The notes: generated by a model from the sequence alone, not told the origin. A stretch of DNA of 64,000 nt from an uncultured Lachnospiraceae bacterium (GCA_947363565.1 CANAPP010000010.1:1-64000); one strand, 5' to 3'. Shown: positions 32,144-41,419, counted from the first letter of the stretch. Numbers and translations are program-made.

Positions 32144-32210
32144 AGTTGAATATGGACAGAGAGCCAACCGGCCGGGGAATGCTCGGCGGATAATTTACGG
32201 AGGATGATCG

Positions 32211-32804
32211 ATGGAGAAAAAATATTCGGCAAAATATGAAGAGACAAAGGACGTGCTGGTCGCGTTCTGTGAGATATTCCACCAGGATAAGTTCGAGCTG
32301 TCGATACTGATCGGTATCGGTATCTTCGGGTCGCTCCTTTTAGGCCTGGTGCTCCTTAGCGGGGATCCGGGCGACGGGACGGCGGGCGGATTCGTGTATT
32401 TCCTGGTCAAATATATCTGCGTATGGATAGCGGTCTTTTTTGCGGGCGATACCTTTGCGCGGACGATCGGGAAGGGCATGATGAAGTCAACGGCCTACGG
32501 GGATGCCACGGAGCTGCAGCGCTTAAGGATCAAGAAGCGGGATAAGGCGCTGATCGTAAAAGTCGGTTTTTACGAGGACAGGATCGTCAACGATACGGGG
32601 ACGAAGCAGGCGGAGTACCCTTATGATAAGGTGAAAAAGCTTTTAGAGTCCGATAAGGCCATCGGCTTTCTGTGCGATGTGGGGCCCGGGCCGAAGAATT
32701 TCTTCGGGGTGCCCAAGGACGCTTTCGGGGATACGGACATCGAGGAGGTGAAGAAGTTCCTTGTGGAGAAGTGCCCACAGGTGAAGAAATTTAAAAAAAT
32801 ATAG
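32211..32804 (+). CDS. membrane protein with YcxB-like C-terminal domain
   Basis: 197 aa. Two membrane helices lie at about residues 28-46 and 60-85. The soluble C-terminal part has the YcxB-like pattern: VKVGFYEDRIVND, then EYPYDKVKKLLESDKAIGF. Function of this family is unknown. It has its own promoter and a terminator, so it is a single-gene unit between the peptide transporter and the decarboxylase operon. GGAGG precedes the ATG. Confidence 0.75.
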   Translation: MEKKYSAKYEETKDVLVAFCEIFHQDKFELSILIGIGIFGSLLLGLVLLSGDPGDGTAGGFVYFLVKYICVWIAVFFAGDTFARTIGKGMMKSTAYGDATELQRLRIKKRDKALIVKVGFYEDRIVNDTGTKQAEYPYDKVKKLLESDKAIGFLCDVGPGPKNFFGVPKDAFGDTDIEEVKKFLVEKCPQVKKFKKI

Positions 32805-32816
32805 CAGTGTACGGAC

Positions 32817-32856
32817 AGGGCAGCGGCGCTTAGAGATTGCGTGCTGCCTTGTTTTT
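32817..32856 (+). terminator. intrinsic terminator of the YcxB-like gene
   Basis: AGGGCAGC (32817-32824) pairs with GCTGCCTT (32843-32850, one mismatch or G-U) followed by GTTTTT. Confidence 0.65.
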
Positions 32857-32890
32857 ATGTGAAACACTTAACAAAAGGAAGAGAAAAGTA

Positions 32891-32919
32891 TTGCGAAGGA
32901 CGGTGAAAGGGGATATAAT
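32891..32919 (+). promoter_or_regulatory. promoter of the decarboxylase/transcarboxylase operon
   Basis: TTGCGA (32891-32896), 17 nt, TATAAT (32914-32919). The 80-nt leader contains the hairpin GGACTT-TTAT-AAGTCC (32941-32956). Confidence 0.8.
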
Positions 32920-33005
32920 ATAATCGGCAGAAATTTGGTCGGACTTTTATAAGTCCTTAAGATAAAGGCCAGTTTTAATATGTTAGGAAAATGGAGGGCT
33001 AGACT

Positions 33006-34445
33006 ATGGGCAACATAGCAACAGAAAGTGCAGCAGGCAAGAGAATTACCGCTTTGCTTGATGCAGGAAGCTTTGTTGAAATCGGCGCCGCTGTTACGGC
33101 AAGGACGACTGATTTTAACATGCAGGAAAAAGAAACCCCGGCAGACGGCGTCATTACCGGCTATGGGGTGATCGACGGGAATTTGGTGTATGTTTACAGC
33201 CAGGATGCATCAGTGTTAAACGGAGCCATCGGCGAGATGCATGCGAAGAAGATCGCGAACATTTACGATATGGCCATGAAGATGGGGGCTCCGGTTATCG
33301 GGCTTATCGACTGTGCGGGGCTGCGGCTCCAGGAGGCGACGGACGCCCTTAATGCGTTCGGCACATTATATATGAAGCAATCTCTTGCCTCAGGTGTGAT
33401 CCCGCAGATCTCGGCCATTTTTGGGACATGCGGCGGCGGGCTTTCCCTTGTTCCGGCCCTTACGGATTTCACCTTTATGGAGAGTGATAAGGCAAGATTA
33501 TTCGTGAATTCTCCCAATGCGATCCCGGGCAATGACATTTCCAGGTGCAATACTTCATCCGCAAAGTTTCAGAGTGAGAGGGCAGGGCTTGTGGACCGGA
33601 CAGGGACAGAGGATGAGATCTTAACCGAGATCCGGACCCTTGTCTGCATGCTTCCGGCGAACAATGAGGAAGATGCGTCCTACAGTGAATGCACGGATGA
33701 CTTGAACAGAGCCTGTCCGGACCTTGGGTACTCGGCGGAGGATGCAGCGATCGCCCTTTCTACGATTTCCGACGGTTATGTGTTCTTCGAGACGAAGAAA
33801 GAATTTGCCAAAGATATGGTGACCGGCTTTATCCGCCTGAACGGTATGACTGTGGGCGTGGTTGCGAACCGTTCCAAGGTTTATAATGAAGAGTCAGAGG
33901 TTGTGGCTGAGTTTGACGGCTCCTTATCGGCGGACGGTGCTGACAAGGCAGCAAAGTTCGTTGCGTTCTGCGACGCTTTCAATATCCCGGTGCTCACCCT
34001 GACGAATGTTAACGGCTTTGCGGCTACGGCGTATGATGAGGCGCACCTTGCGAAGGCTGCGGCGAAGCTTACCTATGCGTTCGCTAACGCTACGGTACCG
34101 AAGGTTAATGTGGTGACCGGGAAGGCATTCGGAAGCGCTTATGCGGTGATGAACAGCAAGGCCACGGGCGCAGATATGGTATACGCATGGCCCAAGGCGC
34201 AGATCGGCATGATGGATGCGGTTATGGCGGCAAAGATCATGTATGCGGATGCCGGCGCGGATGTGCTTAAAGAAAAGGCAGCCGCGTACAGAAAGCTCCA
34301 GTCAAGCCCGGAGTCGGCGGCAAGAAGAGGATATGTGGATGCCGTCATCGAGCCGGCGGATACGAGAAAATATGTGATCGGCGCTTTTGAGATGTTATTC
34401 ACAAAGAGAGAGGACCGTCCGATGAAAAAGCATGGTGCGGTTTAG
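33006..34445 (+). CDS. acyl-CoA carboxyltransferase subunit (12S/MmdA-like)
   Basis: 479 aa with the two crotonase-like halves of the PF01039 carboxyltransferase family; glycine-rich oxyanion stretches occur at GTCGGGLSLVPAL and GKAFGSAYAVM. Such subunits move CO2 between biotin and an acyl-CoA (methylmalonyl-, glutaconyl- or propionyl-CoA). GGAGGG precedes the ATG. It heads an operon with OadG-like, biotin carrier, OadB-like and OadA-like genes, so it can share the biotin carrier with the OadA-type enzyme. Acyl-CoA specificity is not readable here. It is shorter than the usual about 510-residue MmdA. Confidence 0.82.
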   Translation: MGNIATESAAGKRITALLDAGSFVEIGAAVTARTTDFNMQEKETPADGVITGYGVIDGNLVYVYSQDASVLNGAIGEMHAKKIANIYDMAMKMGAPVIGLIDCAGLRLQEATDALNAFGTLYMKQSLASGVIPQISAIFGTCGGGLSLVPALTDFTFMESDKARLFVNSPNAIPGNDISRCNTSSAKFQSERAGLVDRTGTEDEILTEIRTLVCMLPANNEEDASYSECTDDLNRACPDLGYSAEDAAIALSTISDGYVFFETKKEFAKDMVTGFIRLNGMTVGVVANRSKVYNEESEVVAEFDGSLSADGADKAAKFVAFCDAFNIPVLTLTNVNGFAATAYDEAHLAKAAAKLTYAFANATVPKVNVVTGKAFGSAYAVMNSKATGADMVYAWPKAQIGMMDAVMAAKIMYADAGADVLKEKAAAYRKLQSSPESAARRGYVDAVIEPADTRKYVIGAFEMLFTKREDRPMKKHGAV

Positions 34446-34459
34446 AGAGGTGAGGCAAA

Positions 34460-35230
34460 TTGAAGAAGAAAATTAGCTTATTATTATGCATGATTGCGGC
34501 TGTGTTCTGCTTCAGCGCCTGCGGAAAGACAGAAGAAGCACCGTACGATGAGGCGGAGCTTACCCAGGTGGCGGATTTCCTCATCGGCTACTGTGCGGAG
34601 GCTGATGAGCTGGCCCTTGAACAGTGGAATGAGATGTCAGAATTCGGCATTAACTTACAGCTTACCGAGGCGGGGCTTCCTTTTGAGGCGGAGAGTTTCT
34701 TAAGTGTCCTTGACAGCTGGCAGGCAGGCATCGCAGAGTGCGGCAACTATATCGAACACGGCGACTACAGCTTTAAGATGACCAACGGTAAAATAGAAGT
34801 CAGCTCCGATGCGAAGTTCGAGAACAGAGATGCGGTGATCTCATTCATGTTCGACAGCGAATCCAAGCTCGAGAGCATGACCGTCAGCGCGAATATGGAG
34901 ACGGGAGAGATCCTTAAGAAAGCAGGGCTTAATACGGTGCTCGGCATGGGAACGGTATTTGCGGTACTGATCCTTATCGCGTTTATCATCTCCCTGTTCA
35001 AATTTATCCCGGCGATCCAGGCGGCGTTCTCAAAGAAGCCTGAGCCGGCGGAGGTGGAAGCGACGGCCCCAGCGGCTCCTGCTCCGGTTGTGGAAGCAGA
35101 AAAAACAGATGATCTTGAACTGATCGCGGTGATCTCTGCGGCAATCGCGGCGGCAGAGGGGACAAGTACGGACGGATTTATCGTAAGGAGTATCAGACGC
35201 CGCCCGTCAAATAAATGGAATTCAAAGTAA
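34460..35230 (+). CDS. OadG-like subunit with lipoprotein outside domain
   Basis: 256 aa, TTG start with GAGGTGAGG upstream. A lipobox FSAC (C21) predicts a lipid anchor. Residues 22-155 form an outside domain resembling small DUF3887-like folds. A single helix (158-182) is followed by a Pro/Ala-rich cytoplasmic tail, as in OadG gamma/delta subunits of sodium-pumping decarboxylases. Classical OadG has about 80-100 residues and no outside domain. The subunit should hold the complex together at the membrane. The N-terminal domain is an addition whose role is unknown. Confidence 0.75.
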   Translation: MKKKISLLLCMIAAVFCFSACGKTEEAPYDEAELTQVADFLIGYCAEADELALEQWNEMSEFGINLQLTEAGLPFEAESFLSVLDSWQAGIAECGNYIEHGDYSFKMTNGKIEVSSDAKFENRDAVISFMFDSESKLESMTVSANMETGEILKKAGLNTVLGMGTVFAVLILIAFIISLFKFIPAIQAAFSKKPEPAEVEATAPAAPAPVVEAEKTDDLELIAVISAAIAAAEGTSTDGFIVRSIRRRPSNKWNSK

Positions 35231-35250
35231 AACCTTAGGAGGATATTAAG

Positions 35251-35625
35251 ATGAAAAATTATACGATCACAGTGAATGGTAATGTATATGACGTTACGGT
35301 AGAAGAAAAAGGCGCAGGAGCAGCTCCGGCAGCGGCTCCTGCCATGGCGGCAGCCCCGGCGGCGCCGAAAGCGGCCCCGGCTGCGGCACCGAAAGCGGCG
35401 GCAGGCGCAGGCGCCATCGAGGTCAAGGCAGGCGCGGCAGGCAAGGTATTCAAGATTGAGGCCAATGTGGGACAGAGCGTGAAGAAGGGCGATGCGGTCG
35501 TGATCATTGAAGCGATGAAGATGGAAATTCCGGTTGTGGCTCCAGAGGACGGGACGGTTGCAAGCATTGACGCAGCAGTGGGCGATCCGGTTGAGGCAGG
35601 CGCAGTGCTGGCTACATTAAACTAA
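35251..35625 (+). CDS. biotin carrier protein of the decarboxylase complex
   Basis: 124 aa. An N-terminal strand region is followed by an Ala/Pro-rich linker (about residues 22-54) and a biotinyl domain (55-124) with the biotin acceptor motif EAMKME, the modified lysine being K90. It swings CO2 as carboxybiotin between the carboxyltransferases and the membrane pump subunit, like the 1.3S subunit of transcarboxylase and MmdC/GcdC. AGGAGG precedes the ATG. Confidence 0.93.
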   Translation: MKNYTITVNGNVYDVTVEEKGAGAAPAAAPAMAAAPAAPKAAPAAAPKAAAGAGAIEVKAGAAGKVFKIEANVGQSVKKGDAVVIIEAMKMEIPVVAPEDGTVASIDAAVGDPVEAGAVLATLN

Positions 35626-35683
35626 AGTGAGACATATTCAGAAGAATGAGTCTTTTGAAATGAACACGACTGGAGGTTAAAAA

Positions 35684-36835
35684 ATGGAATATATAACAAC
35701 GACATTAGGAAACCTCATCCAGCAGACAGCTTTCTTAAACCTTACGGTGGGGAACCTGATCATGATTGCTGTTGCATGTTTTTTCCTATATTTAGCAATT
35801 CGACATGGGTTCGAGCCATTGCTTCTCGTTCCGATTGCCTTTGGTATGCTGCTTGTTAATATTTATCCGGATATTATGCTGCATGCAGACGAGTCAGCCA
35901 ACGGGGTGGGCGGTCTTTTGTACTACTTCTATATCTTAGACGAGTGGGCGATCCTGCCGTCACTGATCTTCATGGGTGTCGGGGCGATGACGGACTTTGG
36001 GCCTCTGATCGCCAATCCGAAGAGCTTTCTTTTAGGGGCGGCGGCACAGTTTGGTATCTTTACGGCTTACCTTGGCGCTATGGCCATGGGTTTTTCCGAT
36101 AAGGCGGCGGCGGCAGTGTCGATCATCGGCGGAGCCGACGGGCCGACGTCTATCTTCCTTGCAGGTAAGCTGCAGCAGACGGCGATCATGGGACCGATCG
36201 CGGTGGCGGCCTACTCTTATATGGCGCTTGTGCCGGTGATCCAGCCGCCGATCATGAAGTTATTTACGACGGAGAAGGAAAGGAAGATCAAGATGGAGCA
36301 GCTTCGGCCGGTGTCCAAGCTTGAGCGTATCCTGTTCCCGGTCATCGTTACCATCGTGGTATGTATGATCCTTCCGACTACGGCACCTCTTGTGGGCATG
36401 CTGATGCTCGGCAATCTGTTCCGGGAGTGCGGCGTGGTAAGGCAGCTTACCGAGACGGCATCCAACGCGCTGATGTATATCGTCGTTATCCTTCTTGGAA
36501 CGTCGGTCGGTGCGACGACGAGTGCGGAGGCATTCCTTAACTGGGATACGATCAAGATCGTCGTTCTTGGCCTGGTGGCATTTGCAGTAGGCACGGCGGC
36601 GGGCGTGCTGTTCGGAAAGCTGATGTGCATCGCGACCCACGGCAAGGTAAATCCGCTGATTGGTTCTGCCGGAGTATCCGCGGTCCCGATGGCAGCCAGA
36701 GTATCACAGAAAGTGGGCGCGGAGGCAGATCCGACCAACTTCCTTCTGATGCATGCGATGGGGCCGAACGTTGCGGGAGTTATCGGTACGGCGGTAGCGG
36801 CCGGTACATTTATGGCAATCTTTGGCGTTATATAA
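35684..36835 (+). CDS. sodium-pumping decarboxylase beta subunit (OadB/GcdB/MmdB)
   Basis: 383 aa polytopic membrane protein. The family's key stretches are present: GVGAMTDFGPLIANP, SIIGGADGPTSIF (the conserved Asp in the pore region) and SAVPMAARVSQ. It decarboxylates carboxybiotin and exports Na+. The length matches OadB (about 370-430). The gene lies between the biotin carrier and the OadA-like gene. Function is strongly supported by family and operon. Confidence 0.95.
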   Translation: MEYITTTLGNLIQQTAFLNLTVGNLIMIAVACFFLYLAIRHGFEPLLLVPIAFGMLLVNIYPDIMLHADESANGVGGLLYYFYILDEWAILPSLIFMGVGAMTDFGPLIANPKSFLLGAAAQFGIFTAYLGAMAMGFSDKAAAAVSIIGGADGPTSIFLAGKLQQTAIMGPIAVAAYSYMALVPVIQPPIMKLFTTEKERKIKMEQLRPVSKLERILFPVIVTIVVCMILPTTAPLVGMLMLGNLFRECGVVRQLTETASNALMYIVVILLGTSVGATTSAEAFLNWDTIKIVVLGLVAFAVGTAAGVLFGKLMCIATHGKVNPLIGSAGVSAVPMAARVSQKVGAEADPTNFLLMHAMGPNVAGVIGTAVAAGTFMAIFGVI

Positions 36836-36892
36836 ATCATGGGCGGGGCATGAGCCTTTGCCCCGACATCATCATATTTTGGAGGATAGAAA

Positions 36893-38308
36893 ATGGCAGA
36901 TACAGCAAAAAAACCAATTAAGATTACAGAGACAATCTTACGTGACGCACATCAGTCTCTGATTGCGACGCGTATGACCACCGAGCAGATGCTCCCGATT
37001 GTCGATAAGATGGATAAGGTGGGCTATCACTCGGTAGAGTGCTGGGGCGGGGCTACCTTCGACGCTTCCCTTCGTTTCTTAAAGGAAGATCCGTGGGAGA
37101 GGCTCCGTAAATTCCGCGACGGCTTCAAGAACACGAAGCTTCAGATGTTATTCCGCGGGCAGAACATCCTTGGATACCGTCCTTACGCGGACGATGTGGT
37201 TGAGTATTTTGTGCAGAAATCCGTGGCAAACGGTATCGATATCATCCGTATCTTTGACTGTCTCAATGACCTGAGAAACTTACAGACAGCGGTTACGGCG
37301 GCCAATAAAGAGAAGGCTGACGCACAGGTGGCTCTTTCTTATACACTGGGCGACGCCTATACAATGGACTACTGGGTGGATATTGCAAAGAGGATTGAGG
37401 ATATGGGTGCGACTTCCATCTGTATCAAGGATATGGCGGGACTCCTTGTCCCGTACAAAGCGACAGAGCTTATCGGTGCGCTGAAAGAAGCGGTAAGCCT
37501 TCCAATCCAGCTCCATACCCATTATACGTCCGGTGTTGCTTCCATGACTTACCTTAAGGCAGTTGAGGCGGGTGTTGACGTGATCGATACGGCCATGTCC
37601 CCGTTTGCCCTGGGAACGAGTCAGCCGGCGACGGAGGTTATGGTGGAGACGTTTAAAGGCACTCCGTATGACACGGGCTTTGATCAGAACCTTTTGGCGG
37701 AGATTGCGGATTATTTCCGTCCGATCCGTGATGAGGCGTTAGAGAGCGGGCTTCTTAATCCGAAGAACATGGGCGTGAATATCAAGACACTGCTTTACCA
37801 GGTGCCGGGCGGTATGCTCTCCAACCTGACGTCCCAGCTTAAAGAGCAGAACGCAGAGGATAAGTATTACGACGTTCTTGAGGAAGTCCCGAAGGTGCGT
37901 AAAGATCTCGGCGAGCCGCCGCTTGTTACGCCGTCCTCACAGATCGTCGGAACCCAGGCGGTATTCAATGTGCTGATGGGCGAGCGCTATAAGATGGCGA
38001 CCAAGGAGACGAAGGATGTCCTCAGCGGAAAATACGGCGCGACCGTTAAACCGTTTAACGAAGAGGTGAGGAAGAAAGTCCTCGGTGAGGGCGCAGAGAT
38101 CATCACCTGCCGTCCGGCGGATCTTATCGCAGACGAGCTGGATACGCTCAGAGGCGAGATGTCCCGGTGGAGCCAGCAGGATGAGGACGTGCTGTCTTAC
38201 GCACTGTTCCCGCAGGTAGCTACAGACTTCTTCAAGTACCGCGAGGCACAGCAGACAAAGATCGACCAGACCGTGGCAGATACAGAGAACGGGAGTTATC
38301 CCGTATAA
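36893..38308 (+). CDS. oxaloacetate decarboxylase/transcarboxylase 5S-type subunit (OadA-like)
   Basis: 471 aa. The HMGL-like barrel begins ETILRDAHQSLIATRM (metal Asp), has SICIKDMAGLL (carbamylated-type Lys) and QLHTHYTSG (metal His pair), followed by the PYC_OADA domain. It lacks the C-terminal biotin domain of full-length OadA, so it depends on the separate biotin carrier, as in the transcarboxylase 5S subunit. It moves CO2 between oxaloacetate/pyruvate and biotin. Ribosome site GGAGG. A terminator ends the operon. Confidence 0.92.
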   Translation: MADTAKKPIKITETILRDAHQSLIATRMTTEQMLPIVDKMDKVGYHSVECWGGATFDASLRFLKEDPWERLRKFRDGFKNTKLQMLFRGQNILGYRPYADDVVEYFVQKSVANGIDIIRIFDCLNDLRNLQTAVTAANKEKADAQVALSYTLGDAYTMDYWVDIAKRIEDMGATSICIKDMAGLLVPYKATELIGALKEAVSLPIQLHTHYTSGVASMTYLKAVEAGVDVIDTAMSPFALGTSQPATEVMVETFKGTPYDTGFDQNLLAEIADYFRPIRDEALESGLLNPKNMGVNIKTLLYQVPGGMLSNLTSQLKEQNAEDKYYDVLEEVPKVRKDLGEPPLVTPSSQIVGTQAVFNVLMGERYKMATKETKDVLSGKYGATVKPFNEEVRKKVLGEGAEIITCRPADLIADELDTLRGEMSRWSQQDEDVLSYALFPQVATDFFKYREAQQTKIDQTVADTENGSYPV

Positions 38309-38319
38309 AAGGTAAAGTT

Positions 38320-38357
38320 AAACCGGAGTGCACAAAAGAGCTGCATTCCGGTTTTTT
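38320..38357 (+). terminator. intrinsic terminator of the decarboxylase operon
   Basis: AAACCGGAGTGCA (38320-38332) pairs with TGCATTCCGGTTT (38342-38354, one G-U) followed by TTT. Confidence 0.9.
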
Positions 38358-38452
38358 ATGATTTTGGACGGCGGAGAAAACCGGCTCCGGCAAAAGTATA
38401 ATCCGGAGCATCCCTTCATCCCATAAGTCCAAAAAGTTCCCTCACATAATTA

Positions 38453-38481
38453 TTGAATATTCTGCCTTTCTCATTTATAAT
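38453..38481 (+). promoter_or_regulatory. promoter of the RpiR regulator gene
   Basis: TTGAAT (38453-38458), 17 nt, TATAAT (38476-38481). It probably drives rpiR, the flavoprotein gene and possibly cmk-ispH-S1 beyond. Confidence 0.8.
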
Positions 38482-38516
38482 AGTTAGATGTGGATTGAAA
38501 AAGGATGGGTCATACT

Positions 38517-39443
38517 ATGGGGAAGAAGAACGATTTACAGCGGAAACTGGAGGAAGGCTACAGCCGGTTCAGCAAGGGACAGAAAAAGCTTGCCGACTTT
38601 ATCCGGAAGGACTATGACAAGGCGGCCTTTTTGACGGCGGCAAGGATGGGCGAAGAGGTGGGCGTCAGCGAGTCTACAGTCGTGCGGTTTGCCATGGCGC
38701 TCGGATATGACGGCTATCCGGGATTCCAGAAGGCGCTCGGCGAGCTTGTCCGTATGAAGCTCAATTCCATCCAGCGGATGGAGGTTACTTACGGGCGTAT
38801 CAGCCAGGGCGAGATCCTGGCGACGGTGCTCCAGTCGGATATCGAGAAGATCAAGATGACGCTGGCGGCGTTGGATCATGAGATTTTTGAGCTGGCGGTG
38901 GAGACGATTCTTACGGCGCGGAAGGTCTATGTGATCGGGATCAGAAGCTGCGCGCCGCTGGCGAGCTTCCTGGCGTTCTATCTGAATCCGATCTGTGAGA
39001 ATGTGATCCTGGTCAATACCAACAGCTCCAGCGAGATTTTCGAGCAGCTCATCCGGGTGGACGAGCGGGACGTGGTGATCGGCATCAGCTTTCCGCGGTA
39101 TTCCATGCGAACCTTGAAGGCGCTTGAGTTTGCCAGCAACCGGAAGGCCAAGGTGATCACGCTGACGGACAGCATCCATTCCCCCATGACCCTTTATTCT
39201 TCCTGCAACCTGATCGCCAGAAGCGATATGGCGTCCATCGTGGACTCCCTCGTGGCGCCTTTAAGCGTGGTCAATGCCCTTGTGGTGGCGCTCTGCATGA
39301 AGAAGCAGGATGAGGTGATAAAGACTTTGGAGACGCTGGAGGATATCTGGGATGAATACCAGGTGTACAGCAAGGACGAGCTGAATATGCTGGGAGACAA
39401 AGTGGAGCTTTCGAAGCCTTTGGAGGAGGGGGCAGATGAGTAA
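38517..39443 (+). CDS. MurR/RpiR family transcriptional regulator
   Basis: 308 aa from ATG 38517; the ATG at 38505 abuts the AAAAAGG ribosome site and is less likely. An N-terminal HTH_6 domain (about residues 1-75) contains GVSESTVVRFAMALGYDGYPGF, typical of RpiR. A SIS phosphosugar-binding domain (about 120-260) follows. Such regulators sense sugar phosphates. No sugar gene is adjacent; the stop overlaps the next gene by 8 bp, coupling it to a BaiN-like flavoprotein. The regulated pathway is unclear. Confidence 0.87.
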   Translation: MGKKNDLQRKLEEGYSRFSKGQKKLADFIRKDYDKAAFLTAARMGEEVGVSESTVVRFAMALGYDGYPGFQKALGELVRMKLNSIQRMEVTYGRISQGEILATVLQSDIEKIKMTLAALDHEIFELAVETILTARKVYVIGIRSCAPLASFLAFYLNPICENVILVNTNSSSEIFEQLIRVDERDVVIGISFPRYSMRTLKALEFASNRKAKVITLTDSIHSPMTLYSSCNLIARSDMASIVDSLVAPLSVVNALVVALCMKKQDEVIKTLETLEDIWDEYQVYSKDELNMLGDKVELSKPLEEGADE

Positions 39444-40674
39444 AGTACTTGTGGCTGGCGGCGGCGCTGCGGGGATGTTCGCGGCGATCGCGGCGGCGGA
39501 GGAGGGGAATGAGGTATTCCTCTATGAGAAGAATGAAAAGCTCGGGAAGAAGCTGTTCATCACAGGAAAGGGGCGGTGCAACATCACCAGCTCCTGCGAT
39601 ATGGATACGCTTTTTGCGTCGGTGATGAGCAACCCGAGATTTTTATACAGCAGCTTTTACGGCTGCACGAATCAGGATGTCATGGATTTTTTTGCGCATA
39701 ACGGCGTCCCGGTGAAGACAGAACGGGGCGGGCGGGTATTCCCGGTCTCTGACCATTCCTCGGATGTTATCCAGGGGCTTTCGGGTAAGCTTGGCCGGCT
39801 TGGCGTTAGGATAAAGTACGGCGCCAGGGTAAAGGATATCCTCGTGGAGGACGGCAGGTTTAAGGGACTTGCCTTTTCGGACGGCAGCACGGAAAAAGGG
39901 GATTTTTGCATCGTGGCCACCGGCGGGCTTTCCTACCCGTCGACAGGTTCGACCGGGGACGGCTACCGTTTTGCCGAAGCCCTGGGACATACGGTGAAGC
40001 CATGTATTCCCTCCCTTGTTCCTGTTGAGACGAAGGAACCCTGGGTTAAGGAGCTTCAGGGCCTGTCCCTTCGCAATGTAAATGTCACGGTAAGGGACGG
40101 CAAAAAAAAGCTCTTCCAGGAGTTCGGGGAGATGCTTTTTACCCATTACGGGGTCAGCGGGCCGCTGATCTTAAGCGCCAGCGGCCGTGTGGGCAGGAAA
40201 CTTATGGAAAAACCGCTGACTCTTGAGATCGACTTAAAGCCGGCGCTTGACGAGGATATGCTTCACAAAAGGATCCTCAGGGATTTTGAAGAGAACGTAA
40301 ACCGGCAGTTTAAAAACGCGGTTGGAAGATTATTCCCTGCAAAACTGGTGCCGGTTATGATAGAATTAAGCGGGATTCCTCCGGAAAAGAAGGTCAATGT
40401 GATCGCGAAGGAGGAGCGCAGCGCCCTTGTGCGCCTGACGAAGCATCTGACCATGACGCTTACAAAGCTTCGGGATTTCGATGAGGCGATTATTACAAAG
40501 GGCGGGGTCAGCACGAAGGAGATCGATCCGGGGACGATGGAGTCTAAGCTTGTGAAAGGTGTTTATTTTGCCGGGGAGGTACTTGACCTGGATGCGCTGA
40601 CCGGCGGGTTTAACCTGCAGATTGCGTGGTCTACGGGATACGCGGCAGGAAAGGGCACCGGAAAGCAGGCGTGA
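39436..40674 (+). CDS. NAD(P)/FAD-dependent oxidoreductase (HI0933/BaiN-like)
   Basis: 412 aa. The N-terminal FAD dinucleotide-binding loop is VAGGGAAGMFAAIAA. The family marker KLFITGKGRCNIT follows (about residues 37-49). The C-terminal end AGEVLDLDALTGGFNLQIA closes the FAD site. HI0933 proteins are widespread flavoproteins of mostly unknown substrate; BaiN of bile-acid dehydroxylating clostridia belongs here, but membership alone does not show bile-acid activity. It is translationally coupled to rpiR and followed 26 nt later by cmk. Confidence 0.87.
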   Translation: MSKVLVAGGGAAGMFAAIAAAEEGNEVFLYEKNEKLGKKLFITGKGRCNITSSCDMDTLFASVMSNPRFLYSSFYGCTNQDVMDFFAHNGVPVKTERGGRVFPVSDHSSDVIQGLSGKLGRLGVRIKYGARVKDILVEDGRFKGLAFSDGSTEKGDFCIVATGGLSYPSTGSTGDGYRFAEALGHTVKPCIPSLVPVETKEPWVKELQGLSLRNVNVTVRDGKKKLFQEFGEMLFTHYGVSGPLILSASGRVGRKLMEKPLTLEIDLKPALDEDMLHKRILRDFEENVNRQFKNAVGRLFPAKLVPVMIELSGIPPEKKVNVIAKEERSALVRLTKHLTMTLTKLRDFDEAIITKGGVSTKEIDPGTMESKLVKGVYFAGEVLDLDALTGGFNLQIAWSTGYAAGKGTGKQA

Positions 40675-40700
40675 GAAAAAATATAGCGGAGGATAACAAT

Positions 40701-41357
40701 ATGGGAATCAACATAGCGATCGACGGGCCGGCAGGCGCAGGGAAGAGCACTATTGCGAAGCTGGTCGCGAAGGAAAAAGGATATATCTACGTGGATACCG
40801 GAGCCATGTACCGGGGGCTTGCCATCCATTTCCTCGATCAGGGGATCAAGGCTGAGGAGACGGATAAGATCATCGAAGCGTGCCAGGGCGCGCAGGTGAC
40901 GATCCAGTACGAAGAAGGTATCCAGCAGGTGTATCTTAACGGAAAGAATATTACCGCAAGGCTCAGGGATGAGGAGGTGGGGAACATGGCGTCGAAAAGT
41001 TCCCCGATCCCGGAAGTGCGGGCAAAGCTTTTAGAGCTGCAGCAGGGGCTTGCCAGGGAACAGGATGTGATCATGGACGGCAGGGATATCGGGACATGCG
41101 TGCTCCCGGATGCGGACGTGAAGGTATACCTTACCGCCAGTGTTAAGACCCGGGCGAAGCGCAGGTTTGACGAGCTTACGCAGAAAGGTATCGCCTGCGA
41201 CCTCGCGGAGATCGCCAGGGATATCGCAGAGCGGGACGAGCGGGATATGACCCGCGAGACGGCGCCCCTTAAGAAGGCCGAGGACGCGGTGCTCATTGAC
41301 AGTTCAAAGATGACTATCGATGAGGTGGTGGCGGCCATTACTGCGCTTTGTAGATAG
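40701..41357 (+). CDS. cmk: cytidylate kinase
   Basis: 218 aa from ATG 40701 with GCGGAGG upstream. The P-loop is GPAGAGKST (residues 9-17); YVDTGAMYRG, MDGRDIGTCV and DERDMTRETAPL are the standard Cmk motifs. It phosphorylates CMP and dCMP with ATP in the cytoplasm. The cmk-ispH-S1 order is a conserved clostridial cluster. Confidence 0.96.
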   Translation: MGINIAIDGPAGAGKSTIAKLVAKEKGYIYVDTGAMYRGLAIHFLDQGIKAEETDKIIEACQGAQVTIQYEEGIQQVYLNGKNITARLRDEEVGNMASKSSPIPEVRAKLLELQQGLAREQDVIMDGRDIGTCVLPDADVKVYLTASVKTRAKRRFDELTQKGIACDLAEIARDIAERDERDMTRETAPLKKAEDAVLIDSSKMTIDEVVAAITALCR

Positions 41358-41419
41358 GGATGTGAAAAGAAGCGCAGTTGCCGAAGTGCTGCGCAGGAAA
41401 GGACAGGAGGTGATGCCTT

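Noticed and set aside
35259-35567. Ala-rich antisense frame opposite the biotin carrier
   Set aside because: Shadow of the Ala/Pro linker; no start context.
39436-40674. Flavoprotein considered as evidence for bile-acid 7-dehydroxylation
   Set aside because: BaiN is one member of the broad HI0933 family and no other bai genes are present.
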